A stretch of 64,000 bases of DNA from Margaritispora aquatica. Its lineage: Eukaryota; Ascomycota; Leotiomycetes; Helotiales; Discinellaceae. The stretch is taken from contig VJWN01000007.1 in the NCBI GenBank assembly GCA_007644065.1, positions 124,001-188,000 of the forward strand, in the 5' to 3' direction. Positions 44,875 through 58,300 of this stretch are shown here, one piece after another. A program made the position numbers and the translations under genes. The first letter of the stretch is position 1; the number at the start of each line of letters is the position of its first letter. The notes under the pieces are model-generated. The model saw only the letters and a program-made list of their open reading frames with translations, searched no databases and was not told the origin of the DNA.

Positions 44875-45978
44875 ATGATTTCAAGGACAGGATATTCAGC
44901 TTTACGCCAGGCGCGGACACAATTACTATCAAGGACAGCACCGACACCTGTTGCGTCTCTGTCAGCATTGGCACGGTTACTGTCAACACTGGCAGTGCTG
45001 GAGCAAAAGGATGGCAAGCTCAACCATGGATCCTTAGGAGCAATCACAGCAGCACAGAAGCTTGGAGGTTCGATTGTAGGATTCGTGGCGGGAAGCAATA
45101 TCAAAGCAGTAGCAGAAGAAGCAGCGAAGGTCAAAGGAATTGAGAAGATCATCTCAGTAGAAAATGCTGCATATGACAAGGTGAGCATGTGAATATCTTG
45201 ACTTCGGAATGGTCACTTACACATCTGCTAGGGACTGCCAGAAAACTACGCACCGCTACTAGTAGAGAACATCAAGAAGGGAGGATTCACACATATCATC
45301 GCGGGTCACACGGCATTTGGAAAAGGCCTCATGCCCCGCGTCGCCGCTCTCCTCGACGTCCAACAAATCTCAGACATTACGGCAATCGAAGATGAGAAGA
45401 CTTTCGTGCGACCTATATATGCCGGCAATGCCATCGCAACAGTCGAGTCCTCGGATAGCATCAAGATCATCACCATTCGAGGGACTGCATTCCCTGCCGC
45501 TGAAGCGGAGGGAGGATCTGCGGCAATTGAGGATGGAGTTGATCCAAAGGCAGAGAGCAGTATGGAGTGGGTGTCAGAGAACCTCGCCAAGTCAGATAGA
45601 CCTGATTTGGCGACTGCAGGCAAGGTGGTGTCTGGAGGAAGGGGCCTGAAGTCCAAGGAGGAGTTTGACAGGATTATGTTGCCACTGGCAGATGCACTGG
45701 GAGCGGCGGTGGGTGCATCTCGTGCTGCTGTGGATAGTGGATATGCAGACAACAGCTTGCAGGTTGGACAGACTGGAAAGGTTGTTGCACCACAGCTGTA
45801 CCTCTGTGCCGGTATCTCGGGAGCTATCCAGCATCTAGCAGGCATGAAGGATAGCAAGGTCATCGCAGCGATCAACAAAGACGCCGACGCACCCATCTTC
45901 CAGGTTGCTGACATAGGTCTTGTAGGAGATCTATTTGATAAGGTGCCTGAGCTTACCGAGAAGCTAAACAAGCAGTAA
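44875..45978 (+). CDS. Electron transfer flavoprotein alpha subunit, two exons
   Basis: FAD-binding mitochondrial matrix protein that, with ETF-beta, takes electrons from acyl-CoA and related dehydrogenases and passes them to ETF-ubiquinone oxidoreductase. Exons 44875-45180 and 45232-45978 (51-bp intron) give 350 residues, the usual length. The N terminus is an Arg/Ser/Ala-rich presequence (MISRTGYSALRQARTQLLSR). The ETF N-terminal domain follows (LAVLEQKDGKL, ITAAQKLGGSIVGFVAG, HIIAGHTAFGKGLMPR). The C-terminal FAD domain has KVVSGGRGLKSKEEFD, GASRAAVDSGY, QVGQTGKVVAPQLYLCAGISG and INKDADAPIFQVADIGLVGD, all family signatures. It ends 34 bp from the stop of the oppositely oriented ARH1 gene. 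Confidence 0.96.
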
Positions 45979-46012
45979 TTGTACAATATATATAACAACA
46001 GTATTCTGAACC

Positions 46013-47673
46013 TCAGTCCAGCACCTTAAGCATATCTTCAACACTTGTGAACTTTTCCCTCTCCTTTCCTTTCTTCTGTCCTGTGCTCTTCTCCACGGCG
46101 TCTATTTTCTTCCAATCAGACCAGCTGACTCTCCTCGTCCCTCTCTGCCCCGTATCTCCTCTCACGCCCTCCCATCCCAATCCACTACTCTTGCCTTCAT
46201 TCAAGAACTGAGCACGACCATGCCAGTCCTCGGCAATCGACTCAGCAGTTGAAAATGCATCAGCCATGGTACTGGCAATGACACCCGTTGGGCCGCGCTT
46301 CACCCACCCAGCACAATACAAGCCTGGTATCGTGGCCGTAGTGGTGGAATTGACAACTCGTCCTAACTCATCGTTTGGTATCGTGCCCGAGCGGTCATTG
46401 AACGGGATGCCGAGCTCTGTGAAGCCGGGTAGAGCTTCTGATTTATATCCTATAGAGCGGAAGGCGAGAGATGCTGGAAGCGAAATGTGCTCGCCTGTGC
46501 TGGTAGCTCTCGCTTGGGGATCGAACGCGTCAGGGGTTAGTATTGTCTTTTCGAAGGAAACGCTGCCGAGCTGGGAGGGTGAAGCATTGCTTGCATTAAA
46601 GGAGGTGGGCGAGAGACAAAAATCTAAGGACCATGATCTTGGGGTAGTGGCGGGTACAGGTGTTGCTTTTTGCAGGATCTCCATTATTCGCCTTGATGGT
46701 CGAGGGAGAGTCTTGATGTCTTCGGGGATCAGTGTTGAATCAACAGGATGAAATCCAACTTGGGAGATTTTAGTTAACTCTCTGATCTCCTTAATAGTGA
46801 ACGCGGCCTAAACACAAATCAGTATGCCATAACAGCTAGCCGAGGAAATAAACAACATACCTGCAATGGCCCTCTCCTGCCCACAACCCTCACTCGCTTC
46901 ACTCTACTCTTCCGCAGTGTCTCAACAGCATGCTCTGTAATGTCCGTAGATCGCAAGACATCCGTATCTTGGAGCAATATCCTAGCCACATCAAGCGCAA
47001 CATTACCCTGCCCAATGACGATAGCCTCCTCTCCTTGAGTGAGATCCGGCTCTAAGTGTGAATACTCAGGTAGGCCATTATACCAACCTACAAATGCCCT
47101 CGCAGAATAAATGCCCTTCAGCTGATCCTCGCCCTCAATGCCAAGCGTCTTGTCCTTCGACGCACCATACGCAAACAGAATAGCATCGTAATGCGGCAGC
47201 AGAGTCCTCAATGGCAATGATGCCCCATCTTCTCCAATTGACACATTTCCCACGAAGTTGAATCTTGGGGATTCAGCGACTTCTTCGAACTTGTCCTGGC
47301 AGTTCTGCGACAAGTCTTAGCGAAGATCTAGGTTTGCCCCGTAGATTCCGAAGAAAAAAAGGCTTACCTTGACTTCTGGATGATCGGGTGCGACGCCAAA
47401 TCGTACCAGGCCGAACGGCACGGGCAACTGCTCATACATATCCACGACAGAGTTCTCGATCTTGGACATCACTTTGTAAGCTGTGTAGAATCCAGCTGGT
47501 CCAGAGCCGATGACGGCCATTCGAAAGGGTCGCTCATCGTGAGCTTGTACTTTTGCTGTGTATGCTCTTCGTTGCCTAGTGGTAGCTTGTAACCTTGAGG
47601 GTCTTCCCAAACTCCGTGAAGCATTCACGCATTGTGTGCAGACCCAAGGTCGAGGGCGAGCAATGGTATTCAT
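46013..47673 (-). CDS. ARH1: Mitochondrial NADPH-adrenodoxin reductase, three exons
   Basis: FAD/NADPH flavoenzyme that reduces mitochondrial ferredoxin (Yah1-type) for Fe-S cluster and heme A synthesis. Exons (minus order) are 47368-47673, 46861-47304 and 46013-46807 (introns 63 and 53 bp), giving 514 residues. An Arg-rich presequence of about 45 residues is followed by the FAD Rossmann motif MAVIGSGPAGFYTAYKVM. Next come YEQLPVPFGLVRFGVAPDHPEVK, the strongest family signature, and FAYGASKDKTLGIEGE. The NADPH motif is VIGQGNVALDVARILL with VVGRRGPLQAAF across an intron. The C-terminal half has ASLAFRSIGYKS and GLYCAGWVKRGPTGVIASTM. Its divergent neighbour starts 285 bp away. Complete. Confidence 0.95.
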
Positions 47674-47958
47674 GTTGCCTCAGACGAACGTCATTGAAGC
47701 ATCTCGGCTCCGAGTCCGAGTTCTACAACGAATTCTCGTTTGTCTCGCTCGTATCTCGTATCCCCTTATCTCGCCAGTAACCATAGGCAACCACAACATA
47801 TCACACTTCGTCGATATCAACACCATCCCAGCATAGCTCTTTTATTCCCTGTTCACTATTACATATTACATATCTTCACTCCACATTCCTCACCTCGAGC
47901 TTCCATTCCTCTGCAGCGCATCTTGAATTTCTTCAACGCTCGAGAGTATCTCATCATA
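47674..47958. promoter_or_regulatory. Divergent promoter, ARH1 / four-helix membrane protein
   Basis: A 285-bp region between two genes transcribed apart. It is pyrimidine-rich close to the plus-strand start. No defined operator seen. Confidence 0.45.
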
Positions 47959-50138
47959 ATGGGAGTCAAACCACCTTTTCTCTACGACGCGGTCAAAACT
48001 GAGGGACCACGGAGCCCATACCGGGACTTTGATCCTCGAGCTGCTTCTCGCGCAAGCTTCCAGTCCTCAAGAGCCCCTCCACGACCGAAGCAAACTGGAC
48101 CTCTAGTTTCGTTCAATCAACATCCCGAGTAGGTCTTTCTACTTTAGCAGAGACTGTGCTCTCACTAACGTGGTTGTCATTAGCTCGTACCTAATTGTGC
48201 CATATGGAAATATAAATGCAACACCAATGGGACCATCAGTCAAGAAATGGATCAAGTGGATGCGGGTCGTCCAACTGTTCCTAAGATCACTTGAATTCCT
48301 AGGAGCATGTGGACTGCTGGTTATGATGATTTTGATCCGAAATGTGGACGAAATGTCTGGTTGGATCATGAGGATAGTGGTGAGTTGGAGTTACAAAAAG
48401 TTGCCAATGTGCCAGACACTAACACACATTCTAGCCTGGAGTAGCGATCTTACATACCATATATGCAATCTACCACTTAGGTCGCAAACCATCTGGTCGC
48501 ACTCCAGCGTCGTCAGCATCCTACATGCTCTTTGCCTCCTTCGCAGACTGCTCCATCCTACCGTTCTATGCCTTTAGTGCACTCGTAGCACAAACCCGCC
48601 AAGCAGCATGGACAACTGTCCTCGCTGACCAAGGCTTTGTACCAACATTCTCACACGTTGTATTTTTGACTGCCATAACCTGCGGAGGCATGCATCTCGT
48701 TTCGCTAGCCATCTCCCTCTACCTGGCCGTCACGTTCAGAAAGATCACCAAGCTCCCACCTGACATGAACCCATTGGAGGATAACCTCACTTCCCGTCAC
48801 AAACGGTCCAAGTCATCGATCTCCACAGTGTCAACTGCAACTACAACTACGGCAAACACCAAGCGTCTCTCTACGCCCCTCGAAGCAAAGCGATCCTCAG
48901 GTGCACCATATGAAGATCTTTCCCGTCCTCCTACCATTCCATTCTTCCATACACGCACACAGTCAACCTCCTCATTCTCAACCTATAAATCCACTGAGCC
49001 TCCAACCTCTCGTGACGGCCACGGACCAAACTACGACGCTCGTTCCAACCTCCCATCAAACCGTCGCTACCAACCTGTACCAAACCCAGCTGGCTCAAAC
49101 AACCGCGCCTCTATGGTCGATACCTCACTCAAGCGCTCCTCGTTCCTCCCCTCCACACCTCCCAAGCGAGCTTCCTACCAAGAAGTACCAACCTCCGATC
49201 GGGCTTCAATGCAATCTCTCAAAGGACCACAGATGGGTAAAACAACAGAGGGATGGTATGCATCCGACTCGCTCTCCAAGTCCCGCTCACGCCCACGCAC
49301 ACCCGGCTCCGTCTCGCCCAGTAAGAAGGCCTACGCTCCTCTGCACCAGCGCCATGATTCAGGAGACGACATATCGTCCTTTTCAAATGGCACTTTCACG
49401 ACACCTCCGCACCCTAATCCGTTGAACTCTAACCCTTCTACGCCTACTCCACCGAAGCATGGGCATAGATATAACCTCTCTCGTGACTCGCCTCTATCTG
49501 AAATCACAAACTCCAACTCTAATAATGGCAATACCCACAATGGAAACGGAAACAGAGGCTCAAGACGCATAAGTGGCGACATAACCAATCTCTCTCACGA
49601 ACTGATCTCCACGCACCCTTCATCTCTCATGGCTGGTCGACAACCCCAACCTCAAAGCCAAACACAAACCCAACCCGCCCACCCACACAGACAATCACCC
49701 ACACGCTTCACACCAGCCTCCAACACTCAGAACAACCGCTACGCAAATGATGACGACGTCTCCGCACTCTCCGAATCCGCCTATTCCGACGACGAAGACG
49801 CGATCACTGCTCAAATCACCCGCGAACTCACTCCCGCTCCTCTCCGCTCGAGCGAGCTCTCGATCAAATCAAAGTACTACGGGGAGTTGAAGCCTGGAAC
49901 CCCGCCAATCATGATTGGTGGTGCGGGAAGGAAAGTCAGTGGAAATGATTTTGCGTACGCGGGTGGTAATGGTAACGGTGACTTGGGCAATGGAAGTGGG
50001 AACGGTGGCGGAAGGGGTAAATGGGGTATGGGTAAAGGCGGTGAATGGAAGAGAGAGGTAAGTGGGAAGGTTGCTGAGGAGGGAAGAGGGAATGGAGGCG
50101 GTTTTGGGGCGAGGTTTAGGAAGATCAGTGGAATGTAA
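47959..50138 (+). CDS. Four-helix membrane protein with long disordered C-terminal tail, three exons
   Basis: Exons 47959-48128, 48184-48379 and 48435-50138 (both introns 55 bp) give 689 residues. Four apolar segments span about residues 80-230: FLRSLEFLGACGLLVMMILI, a stretch with GVAILHTIYAIYHLG, MLFASFADCSILPFYAFSALV and a fourth with HLVSLAISLYLAVTF. This is a MARVEL-like layout, though I cannot confirm that family. The remaining 450 residues are a cytoplasmic-type tail rich in Ser, Pro, Asn and Gly, with repeated KR(S/A)S motifs (SLKRSSFLPSTPPKRAS) and a final Gly/Lys region. The tail may be a kinase target or scaffold. Typical of uncharacterised conserved Pezizomycotina plasma-membrane proteins; function not known to me. 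Confidence 0.8.
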
Positions 50139-50843
50139 GTTCTCGAACACGGTATATATGATGCTATTTCGAAGCCACATATATGGTAGCTAGGTAAGGT
50201 TTGTACTTGGATTTGGATTTAGCTGGCGCGTACTTTGATGTTCGAATGTAGGGCGAAACGGGGCGTTAAGGTGTGGTGATTTAGGAGGGGGAAATTGGGG
50301 AAGTCTAAGCTATGGATTGGTTGGTTGTTTGGTTGGTTAGTGCAAATGGGATGGATCGTGGATCGATGGAGATTTCCGAGCTATATATGGATTGTCATTG
50401 GAAATGAACAAGTGATGTATCACGAGCTCGGTGTAGAAACACCAGTAGAGTAGATGGGAAAAGTAAGGTAGCTCTTGTACAAATAAAAGAATATAGAACA
50501 CGGATTATCAATATGAACGAGTTAGATCCAGAATCTAACGAGAGTGTGAAATTCAATTATATTCCAATTCCAATTCCAATTCCCAACTTAAATCCTCGCA
50601 GCCCCCTTGTCCGGCCATCGACGAACATATAAGTATTAACATTCAGCATAGAGCTCTTATAGCCTAATTGCATGAAGCCACTTCATTTTCAATGTCCGTC
50701 CAAAAAGAACTCCAAAAACACTGCCATAAGTTATGTTGTGATAGTACGTAATGCAGATGTTACAAACACAACCACGATACAAAAAATAATCCTAATCTCT
50801 GTCAATTGATACAATATCTCTGCGTTAGCCCCTCTAATTTATT
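50139..50843. other. Convergent 3' region with ATTCCA hexanucleotide repeat
   Basis: Tail-to-tail region between the membrane protein and PMS1. At about 50559-50586 there are four copies of ATTCCA or CCAATT. No supported gene. Confidence 0.5.
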
Positions 50844-53800
50844 TTAGAGCTCCTCCTCGCTCGCTTCGCTTTCAGTACTTTCTTCTCCATCATCTTCGTC
50901 ATCGTCGCCGTTGTCTTCCTCTTTAAATCCCTCTTCCGCCACAGGCTGCCCCAAAGCAGAAGAATACGCCTCATACATCGTCTCATTCATCTCATCCTCC
51001 GCGGTGTCCTCCACGAAAAGACTCTCGTCAGCCCCATCCAGCATCTCCTCATCGTCCCCATCCTCTTCCACTTCATCCTCCACCTCAACCTTCTTATCCC
51101 TAACCCACGCCGCCAAGTCCATCCTTCCCTTCCATTCAGTAATATCATCACCACCATATCCCATACTCAAATCCATACCCTCCTCCTCCTCTCCATCCCA
51201 GCCATTGCCCTCTCTCCAACCCGCCTCATCCCAACCCCCCAACCCACAAAGATGCCTCATAGTCGGCCTCCCATGCGGACAATTCCACGGCTTATCCAGC
51301 TCTCCCAGATGGCTCACAAGCACACCCATTTGGTTGCTCGTCAACGTCTTTCCGATCATTACACTGCTTCTGCACGCACGCATAGCGAACATCTTGCGCA
51401 CTTTACTCGGTCTTGGCACACTGCCTGCTAACACACCTGGCTCAGCAAGGAGAGCGATCAGCTCTTCCAAGTCTGTGAGTGAGAAGGCGGTGTCTTTGGA
51501 TAGGGGCAGGGCGACAAGCGAGCAGCGGTGACCAACTGGTGATTCGCCCGTGTTGTCCACTGTCACGATGAAACCGTTGGTGGCTAGTGCGGGTAGGTTC
51601 TCCATTACTATTTCCTCTTCCATGGCTGTTAGATCTAGGACTTTCGGTTGAACGAGTGGTTGTGATTGCACGATTGTAGTAGCTTGTAGCCTTTCGAAGT
51701 TGTATTTTTCATCAGATGCGTGCTGGTCAATGATGAACAAGTCATCGCCTACTGCTGTTGATACGTCAGGATCTGATGTTCGAGAGGCTAGAATAAATCC
51801 GAGGTTAAATTGCCCAACAATCTTCATCTTCGCAAAGTCAGTCTTAGAGATTGTCAAAGACAGTTTCGCTTCTGCATTCGTAGACTCGAGTCCATCATCC
51901 TCTGATTTGACGATCGGTCCAGCTTGGTAAGAAGCCATTCGACTTTCAAGAGTTCTGAACTGCTTCTCAACCGCCGCTGCAGTTGTCTCCAGTTTTCGAA
52001 GTAGATTCACTGTAGACTCTTTCTTCCTTGCACCGCCTTTGAGCAGCCCTTTCGTTCGCAGCTCATGCTCCTGAGTTGGGGCAACGGCTGAATTCTCGGC
52101 TTCCTTGATCATCTCCTGTACTTTAACATCTTCAATCGCCTTCTTCTCAGTTTCGTCAAGGTACTCACTGTCAAATGTGTCGGCACCTTCCACGGGAGAC
52201 GCTGTGTAGATGTCGTCTTCTCCTGGTTTTGTTTCTAGATAAGACTTATATTGGTTCACTTCACCATCTCCATAGAAAGAACTAGGTCCAATATCCTCTG
52301 GCAAGCTGTCGGCTGTGTCAGGAAACGAGGACCTCGATTGAGTAGGCTCGTCATCCTCAATATCATCCTCCACAGAATCATTGTTGGGGGCCGCTCCCGC
52401 AGCGGCAAATCTCTGACTGAGAACACTTCCAAAAGAGGGGAGTTTGGCAGCAGGAACTTTTGACTGAGCATTGCTACGGGATGTATTCGGGAAGCTGTTA
52501 GGTTTAGATCTTTTCGGACACGGAGTACCGATAGAGCTTGTAACGGTGTGGTTGCCGATGGTAATGGTAGCAATTTCTGCTGGTGCTCTGAATGACCTAG
52601 CCGTGCTTGAGAATCTGTCTGCGATAGATTGAGTGGGTTTTGGCGGTGATTGTAGTGATGGGATAGGTGGCTCAGGACTCTCCTCCACAAAAGATGCTGA
52701 CCTTTCGCGAATTACACTTGGCTCCCTTGACTCGGGCACGAATAGAGATGGGGAATGAGCCTCAGACACAGGACTTTCGGCATCATCATCAGATGCATTT
52801 CGGTTTTGCTCAACCTGGTCTTGTTTGGTCAATTTGCTAATAAGCTTCACCTTCTCCTTCGATAGACCCTCCGTTGGCGCTCTAGAAGGCTTGTTTTTCT
52901 TCTCAGGCTCTTCGGAACGCTCCTCGGTCTCCCTTTCAACCCAATTCGAAATCAAGCTAACAGATGCTCCGTCTTTGCTCATTGATTTTCTCGATATGAC
53001 TCTGGTTCTGGCTTCCTGTGATACAGATGTACGTCTATGAGCTGGGTTGAAGGTCTTTCGTGAAACTTCTGAATCCGCGCTCTCCTCTCTTCGTGAACCT
53101 CTTGAATCAATCACCAACTCCTCGCCCGTCTCAGGCTCAGCTGGGGTGACTGGCACCTTTGGTGTCTCTGATTGCGGAGTCTTGGATGGAGTAGTGCGGT
53201 CACGACTAATAGTCAACTGTTTATAAGATGGCTGCTTCTGCGCCGGTAACTGCGAGATGGGAACCGTATAATCCTGAGATTCAAAAAGTGCAGTCAATGC
53301 CTCCTTGAGATTCTCTAACATGCGATGTTGGTCGTGAAGCATAATGGTACGTTTATCCGGACTCACGTTCACATCATAAAGATGGGTATCCAGCTCGATA
53401 TTGGCAAAAATGAAGGGAGACTGAAATCCATTATACCCTTTGTATACTTCATTAAATGCCTTGGAAACTTGAGGTAGTCCACACGGTCGAGAGTTCACGA
53501 AGAACATCTGCCTATCCGGTGTCTGGCGGCCTTCACCAGATGCTGGTCGTGAGATGTGACCCACGATTCGAATCTCTTTCTTTACCCCATCATCTTGGGT
53601 GTTCCATCTCTGACTTGGACCGCTCGTGGGCTCCAGTTCTAGCTTAAGATCCATTGCAATCAGCGCAGTGAGTGTCTTTGCACCAAATACATTTACAATG
53701 TTCTCCCTCGTAGTCGCATTTCCTTTCGTGGAGAAAATGGTGGTCTTCTTTCCTTTCCCAGCCTGTTGGGTGACTGTAAACTTGATGCCAGTCTGGATGC

Positions 53801-54461
53801 AAGCATACTGATTCAAATGACTGACCACCTTGCCCCATGCAGTCTTAATGTTCTTCTCGAGCGCTCTTCTTCTAACCGGAAGGTTATTAAACAGATTCTC
53901 GACAACAACCGTGGTTCCCTTTTGTGCCGCAACGACACTTGTACCCTTCAGTTTTCCTGACACTTCAAACTCGAGCTTCGTACCCTTGGGCGCATCCTGT
54001 GCCATGCACGTTATGACTGAGAAGTTGGACAGCGCGCATAACGAAGACAAGGCTTCGCCGCGGAAGCCGAAAGTCTGGAGAGTCGTGAGGTCGTCGTATG
54101 TAGAGAGCTTAGAGGTATGGTGTTTTAAGGCTAAGGTATCGTAATTGGCTGCTGAGATACCGTCTCCATTATCCTGAACTTCGATGGCATCTAGTCCTTG
54201 ATTCTTGAATCGAACCTCTGCAGACTGTTAGCTATGAAAGGCATAGACTCAATGATTCAAGGAGACATGCCTACACTGGTAGCTCCGGCATCCAGACTAT
54301 TTTCAACCAGCTCCTTCACCACCGAGCACAAATCAACGATGACCTGACCAGATTGTATTTGATGGACCTGCACATCATCAAGTTAGTTCTTAGTACTCTA
54401 TATCTACTCGGACGAAGACGCAGCTTACAGTCCGACCTTCAATTGCTTTGATCGTTGCCAT
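50844..54461 (-). CDS. PMS1: PMS1 mismatch-repair protein (MutL family), three exons, apparent frameshift in exon 2
   Basis: MutL-alpha subunit that pairs with Mlh1 and nicks DNA during mismatch repair; nuclear. Exons (minus order) are 54429-54461, 54275-54368 and 50844-54224. The intended protein is about 1168 residues. Exon 1 is [11 protein letters not shown]; exon 2 begins [22 protein letters not shown]. Exon 3 has [23 protein letters not shown] (ATPase motifs) and [10 protein letters not shown] long disordered linker leads to the C-terminal endonuclease domain with [12 protein letters not shown] at about 874, ACRSSVMIG at about 990 and [10 protein letters not shown] at about 1022. As given, exon 2 has five As (T at 54300-54304 on the plus strand) where four are needed. 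After KELVE the frame therefore runs into a stop, before the essential NSLDAGAT. All other parts are open. This could be a sequence error, a real allele, or inactivation. Confidence 0.9.
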
Positions 54462-55388
54462 CGCATGGTTGCTTGAGGTTGCTTGAGGTTGCTTTTAGCT
54501 TTGAACGTGGGGAGACGCGTTTGGGGTGACGCGAACTTTATCTTGCCGTAAAGTGGTTTTGGGCAAGAACATTAAGTATGAATGCACAACCTGAAGGAAC
54601 AGTCTTATCCCGATTTAAGCATACATGTATAAAAAAGCTTTTTTGGGGGGTCACAATGCCATTCATGGTTCACTTATAAAGTCTCAATATTGATTAACAC
54701 GAACTCAATTCTACTATTCAAGTAACTCCGACCACGTCAACTGACGCATCTCATTCCTACCTGTCGGTAATCTAGAATCGGTGCGAACTCGAATCTACAC
54801 TCCATAAACCCCTCTTCTAAGATCCCAACATGATCCATCAAAACTCCCTTTGGTGCCACCAGCGCAGCCAGCATGGGCGCGTCCGGAGCGCAACCAGCAC
54901 CCATTAAACAGCCCGTCAGTCATCAAATATACAAATCCGCCGGCCAAGGTGATACTCCATCTCTTGACAATGAGCTTTTGCGTGACGACCGCGTGATGAG
55001 GTATAGACATTAAATATAGCCTTCGAGCAAGCCCCTCTTATCAGCTTGCTGTCAAGACCTTGGTATGCATGATGCAGAATGCAGTAGAAGGAGAAAACGT
55101 CCAGCGCTCGCAATTGCGAGTACGGCTATGCATGCATGCAAGCAAAGAAGCCCCAAAGACAAACCATCCGACTCCCTATATACAGCCCGCTTGTTCAGTG
55201 CTGTGAATTTCTAGAATTCCCCCGTCAGAAAAATGCAGTACAAACGCCGTGAATGGATCTTATGAACTGAAATCTATCTTGCTATTAGGGTTTCGGTGTT
55301 CTCTCAAACATAAAGGAAATAGTAAATGCTGCATTGAGTCGTAGAGGTCGTATACGGATGTTGGACGCAAGAATGATGGGCTAACTCT
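54462..55388. other. Intergenic region between PMS1 and BST1
   Basis: About 0.9 kb upstream of PMS1 and downstream of BST1. Short minus-strand frames at 54795-55113 have no recognisable features. There is a direct repeat of TTGCTTGAGG near the PMS1 start (54473-54492). Confidence 0.45.
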
Positions 55389-58300
55389 TCACGGAGTTTT
55401 CCCTCTTTTCCGAACGTTCTCAACAATGTCAGGCTCAAACAAGCCACTCAGGCCAGATAGTGACCAGGAATTAGATGAAGAGTGGATTGCGACAAGCCAA
55501 GCCGCAACGAAATTAACAAGGTAGTGTAGCATATAAGCGTATGTCACTCCATAGATAGCTGCATAGACTGCTATGAAGAAGAAGAATATACTCGTAAGGT
55601 GCCGAAAACGTGACGTGACTCTAGGGACCATTTTCCCACTAGTCAAAGTCTCGACAAGAAGGATAAAAGGCATGATTGAGAGGACGTTGTGGTGAGACGA
55701 GAATGGGGTAAGCCAGTGTACAGCCAGATTATGCACCCATACAACAAGAATTGGGAGGTTTATCGGCAGGATCCACAACATCAAGACAAGTATCGAGTGA
55801 GCGTAGTTGTAAAAGTTGTAATTGGTGTTGGACCGGGCTTCTCTAGCAAACCGAAGGGCTCTAGTACATGTAGCAATTTGCACCAGGCAGGCCACAAGAT
55901 AGGCAAACTGATATGGAATGACGGTAGATACCAGAAACAGCAGGATGGCAGTAGTAAACAATCGTCGTCGAGGAGTAGAGGGTGCAAAAGCAGGTGACAC
56001 TGCTCGTCGTTTATCCTCATTTCTTAACCAAGCTGGCTTTACGGTGAGCATGCCATATACAAGGCTGAGTATGTGTGTCAACGCCAGGGTAGCGTAGTTG
56101 ATCATCACACAAACTCCCACGCAAACAAGGCCAATCAGTGGTACCATGAACCAGAAGAAAGGGTCTGGTGACCCGACCAAAAGGTCATTCTTGGTGAAAT
56201 CAACTTGGCCCTCAGTTGTGTTTCCTCTCCAGGCCCAAAATCCGCTCGATGGAGGTTGAGGAGGCTGCGAACTGGTTTGTGCAAGGGAGACTGAGAGGCA
56301 GGTCAAGGCGATTAGAACAAGGGGCAAAGACTGGCGCAGGCACAGATCCAAGCTTTCTGAGAAGGACATGAAGATGCCGGTTTCATCATATCCTCGAAAC
56401 TGTTTTCGCAAAACTAGTGCAACAACCAACAAAGGAAAAGCGGCGAAAACTGTACGGTACCGCATGTATAGCTTGCCCATACTACCGGGAATATCGACCT
56501 TCAAGGAAATCTTAATGCTGGAATCGCAAGTTGGATCAGTCCAGAACTGGAGACTTAAGCCGTCCTGGATCTCCTTGTACTTGAGTGCAGGAGGCATAAA
56601 TGGCGACACTCCATGAAGGTTGATATTTGCCTGTTTGACATTGACAAAGTACTTGGATTCGTAAGGCTCCGAAATATACTGCCGAAGCAATGGTGTAAAA
56701 AGCTCAGCGTCTTCGCCACATGCTTGGTTGCCCATTTCAAGGTTATAGGCTAACAAACTTGAGTGTAAAGCTGGGATTTTGACCTCGGCTACCATTGGTC
56801 GATTTGGAGGGAGCTTGATCTTGATGCCGAAAGCTAAGAGCCGTCGAAGACTCAGCGAACGAACTCTGTGTGACTGTACATTGTCACTGAATTCAGCAAT
56901 GACCCATCCTGGCGTAGGATTCGCAGCTTTGTCCACGATAGCGACAAACTGGTGGTCGATAACATCTTCAAGATCATACTGAAGATACGAGAACGGGTGT
57001 ATTTCGGGCTCTTCATCCAGATAGAATGGCTTCTTCGAAGTTCTGGTCGATGCTGGAAGGAGGATAACATCAGACGCAGCATTCTTACACGCCAATCTTG
57101 TAGAGCCAGAACTATCACCAGAGAGATCCATATTCATTGAGAATAGAGTTGCTGATTGCCCAGGGTGAAGTGGGAAGACACTACAGAAAAGCACCTCCAA
57201 TTTTCCTGACTCTCCTGGCTTGTCGAGTTTCTGGTCTGTAAGAAGGGTAAACCTCTTTCCTCCAGGGGTACCTTGTGGTGGAATAGGCAACAAATGAGCA
57301 CGAGGTTTGTGGTTTTCTCCAAACTTCCGAAGCGTGAGTCTTTCGCCTTGGGCTAAAATTGAGTTCGAATTGTCTTCCAAAGTCAGAAGCGTGGTGGGTT
57401 CTTTTTGAGAAAGAGTCTTCTCGGCAACGCTTTCCATGCCAGTCAAGTACCATTTCTTGAAAATCCTCATTCTCTCTGCTCGCGGCTTTGTCTGAACGGG
57501 CCGGTTGACATCGATCACGTCGTATAAAGAGCGAACAACGACCTTCCTGAATTGATCACACCAGAGAATCGCCTGATGATCCATCCCAGTCCAGACATTG
57601 GGAACCGATGAAGTGAATACCGTGAAACCATGCGTATCCGGCACCAACGACTCAAGACTGGCATAGTCCGAAGGCACAACAGTGTCCAGCCCTCCTCCAG
57701 CAATGGAGATCAAAGTAACATGCCACAAAGGATTATTGTTGGCCCATTTTTGCGAATACGCCTGCCTCCAGTAATCGTTGATTTCCTTGTATGTGCTGAC
57801 GATTTCTGCATCGAAGGATACCGGTGGTCGTGCGTGTGGTGCAGACATAGTAATGATCGTATTTATCGAGTTCGATTGGTAATTAGGCATGATAAGCATT
57901 GTTCGAGCAACAATGCCGCCCATTGAATGCCCCAGTATTATAACTGAAGTAGGATCTGGGAGGTTAGAATCCCGTTGAGACCTTCTTGGATCATGGTACA
58001 ACGATAGTATGTATGCGATCGCTTCATTCAAGTACTCCGCCTGGTCTAGCAATGTCTGGCCATGGAATGCTGTTATGTCTTCATTAAAATCCACGGTAAA
58101 GAAGTCTAAATTTCGGGCCCCGGCTGTGATTGCTGCAGAGTCGTGCCTTAAGATGTCATGAAAATATGTGGCAGCTTCTGCTGCGATTGGTCGAACTTGT
58201 TTGTAGCTTCCAGCATTTCCAGGAATAAAGAGAACAGGAACTCCTTTTACCTACAACTTCTCATCAGTCTTACTCAGTCTACGGTCTGCATTGCATTGCA

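Noticed and set aside
50844..54461. Calling PMS1 a pseudogene
   Set aside because: Only one base is out of place, in a homopolymer, and more than 1100 codons remain open with all C-terminal motifs intact, so an error or recent event is more likely than an old pseudogene.
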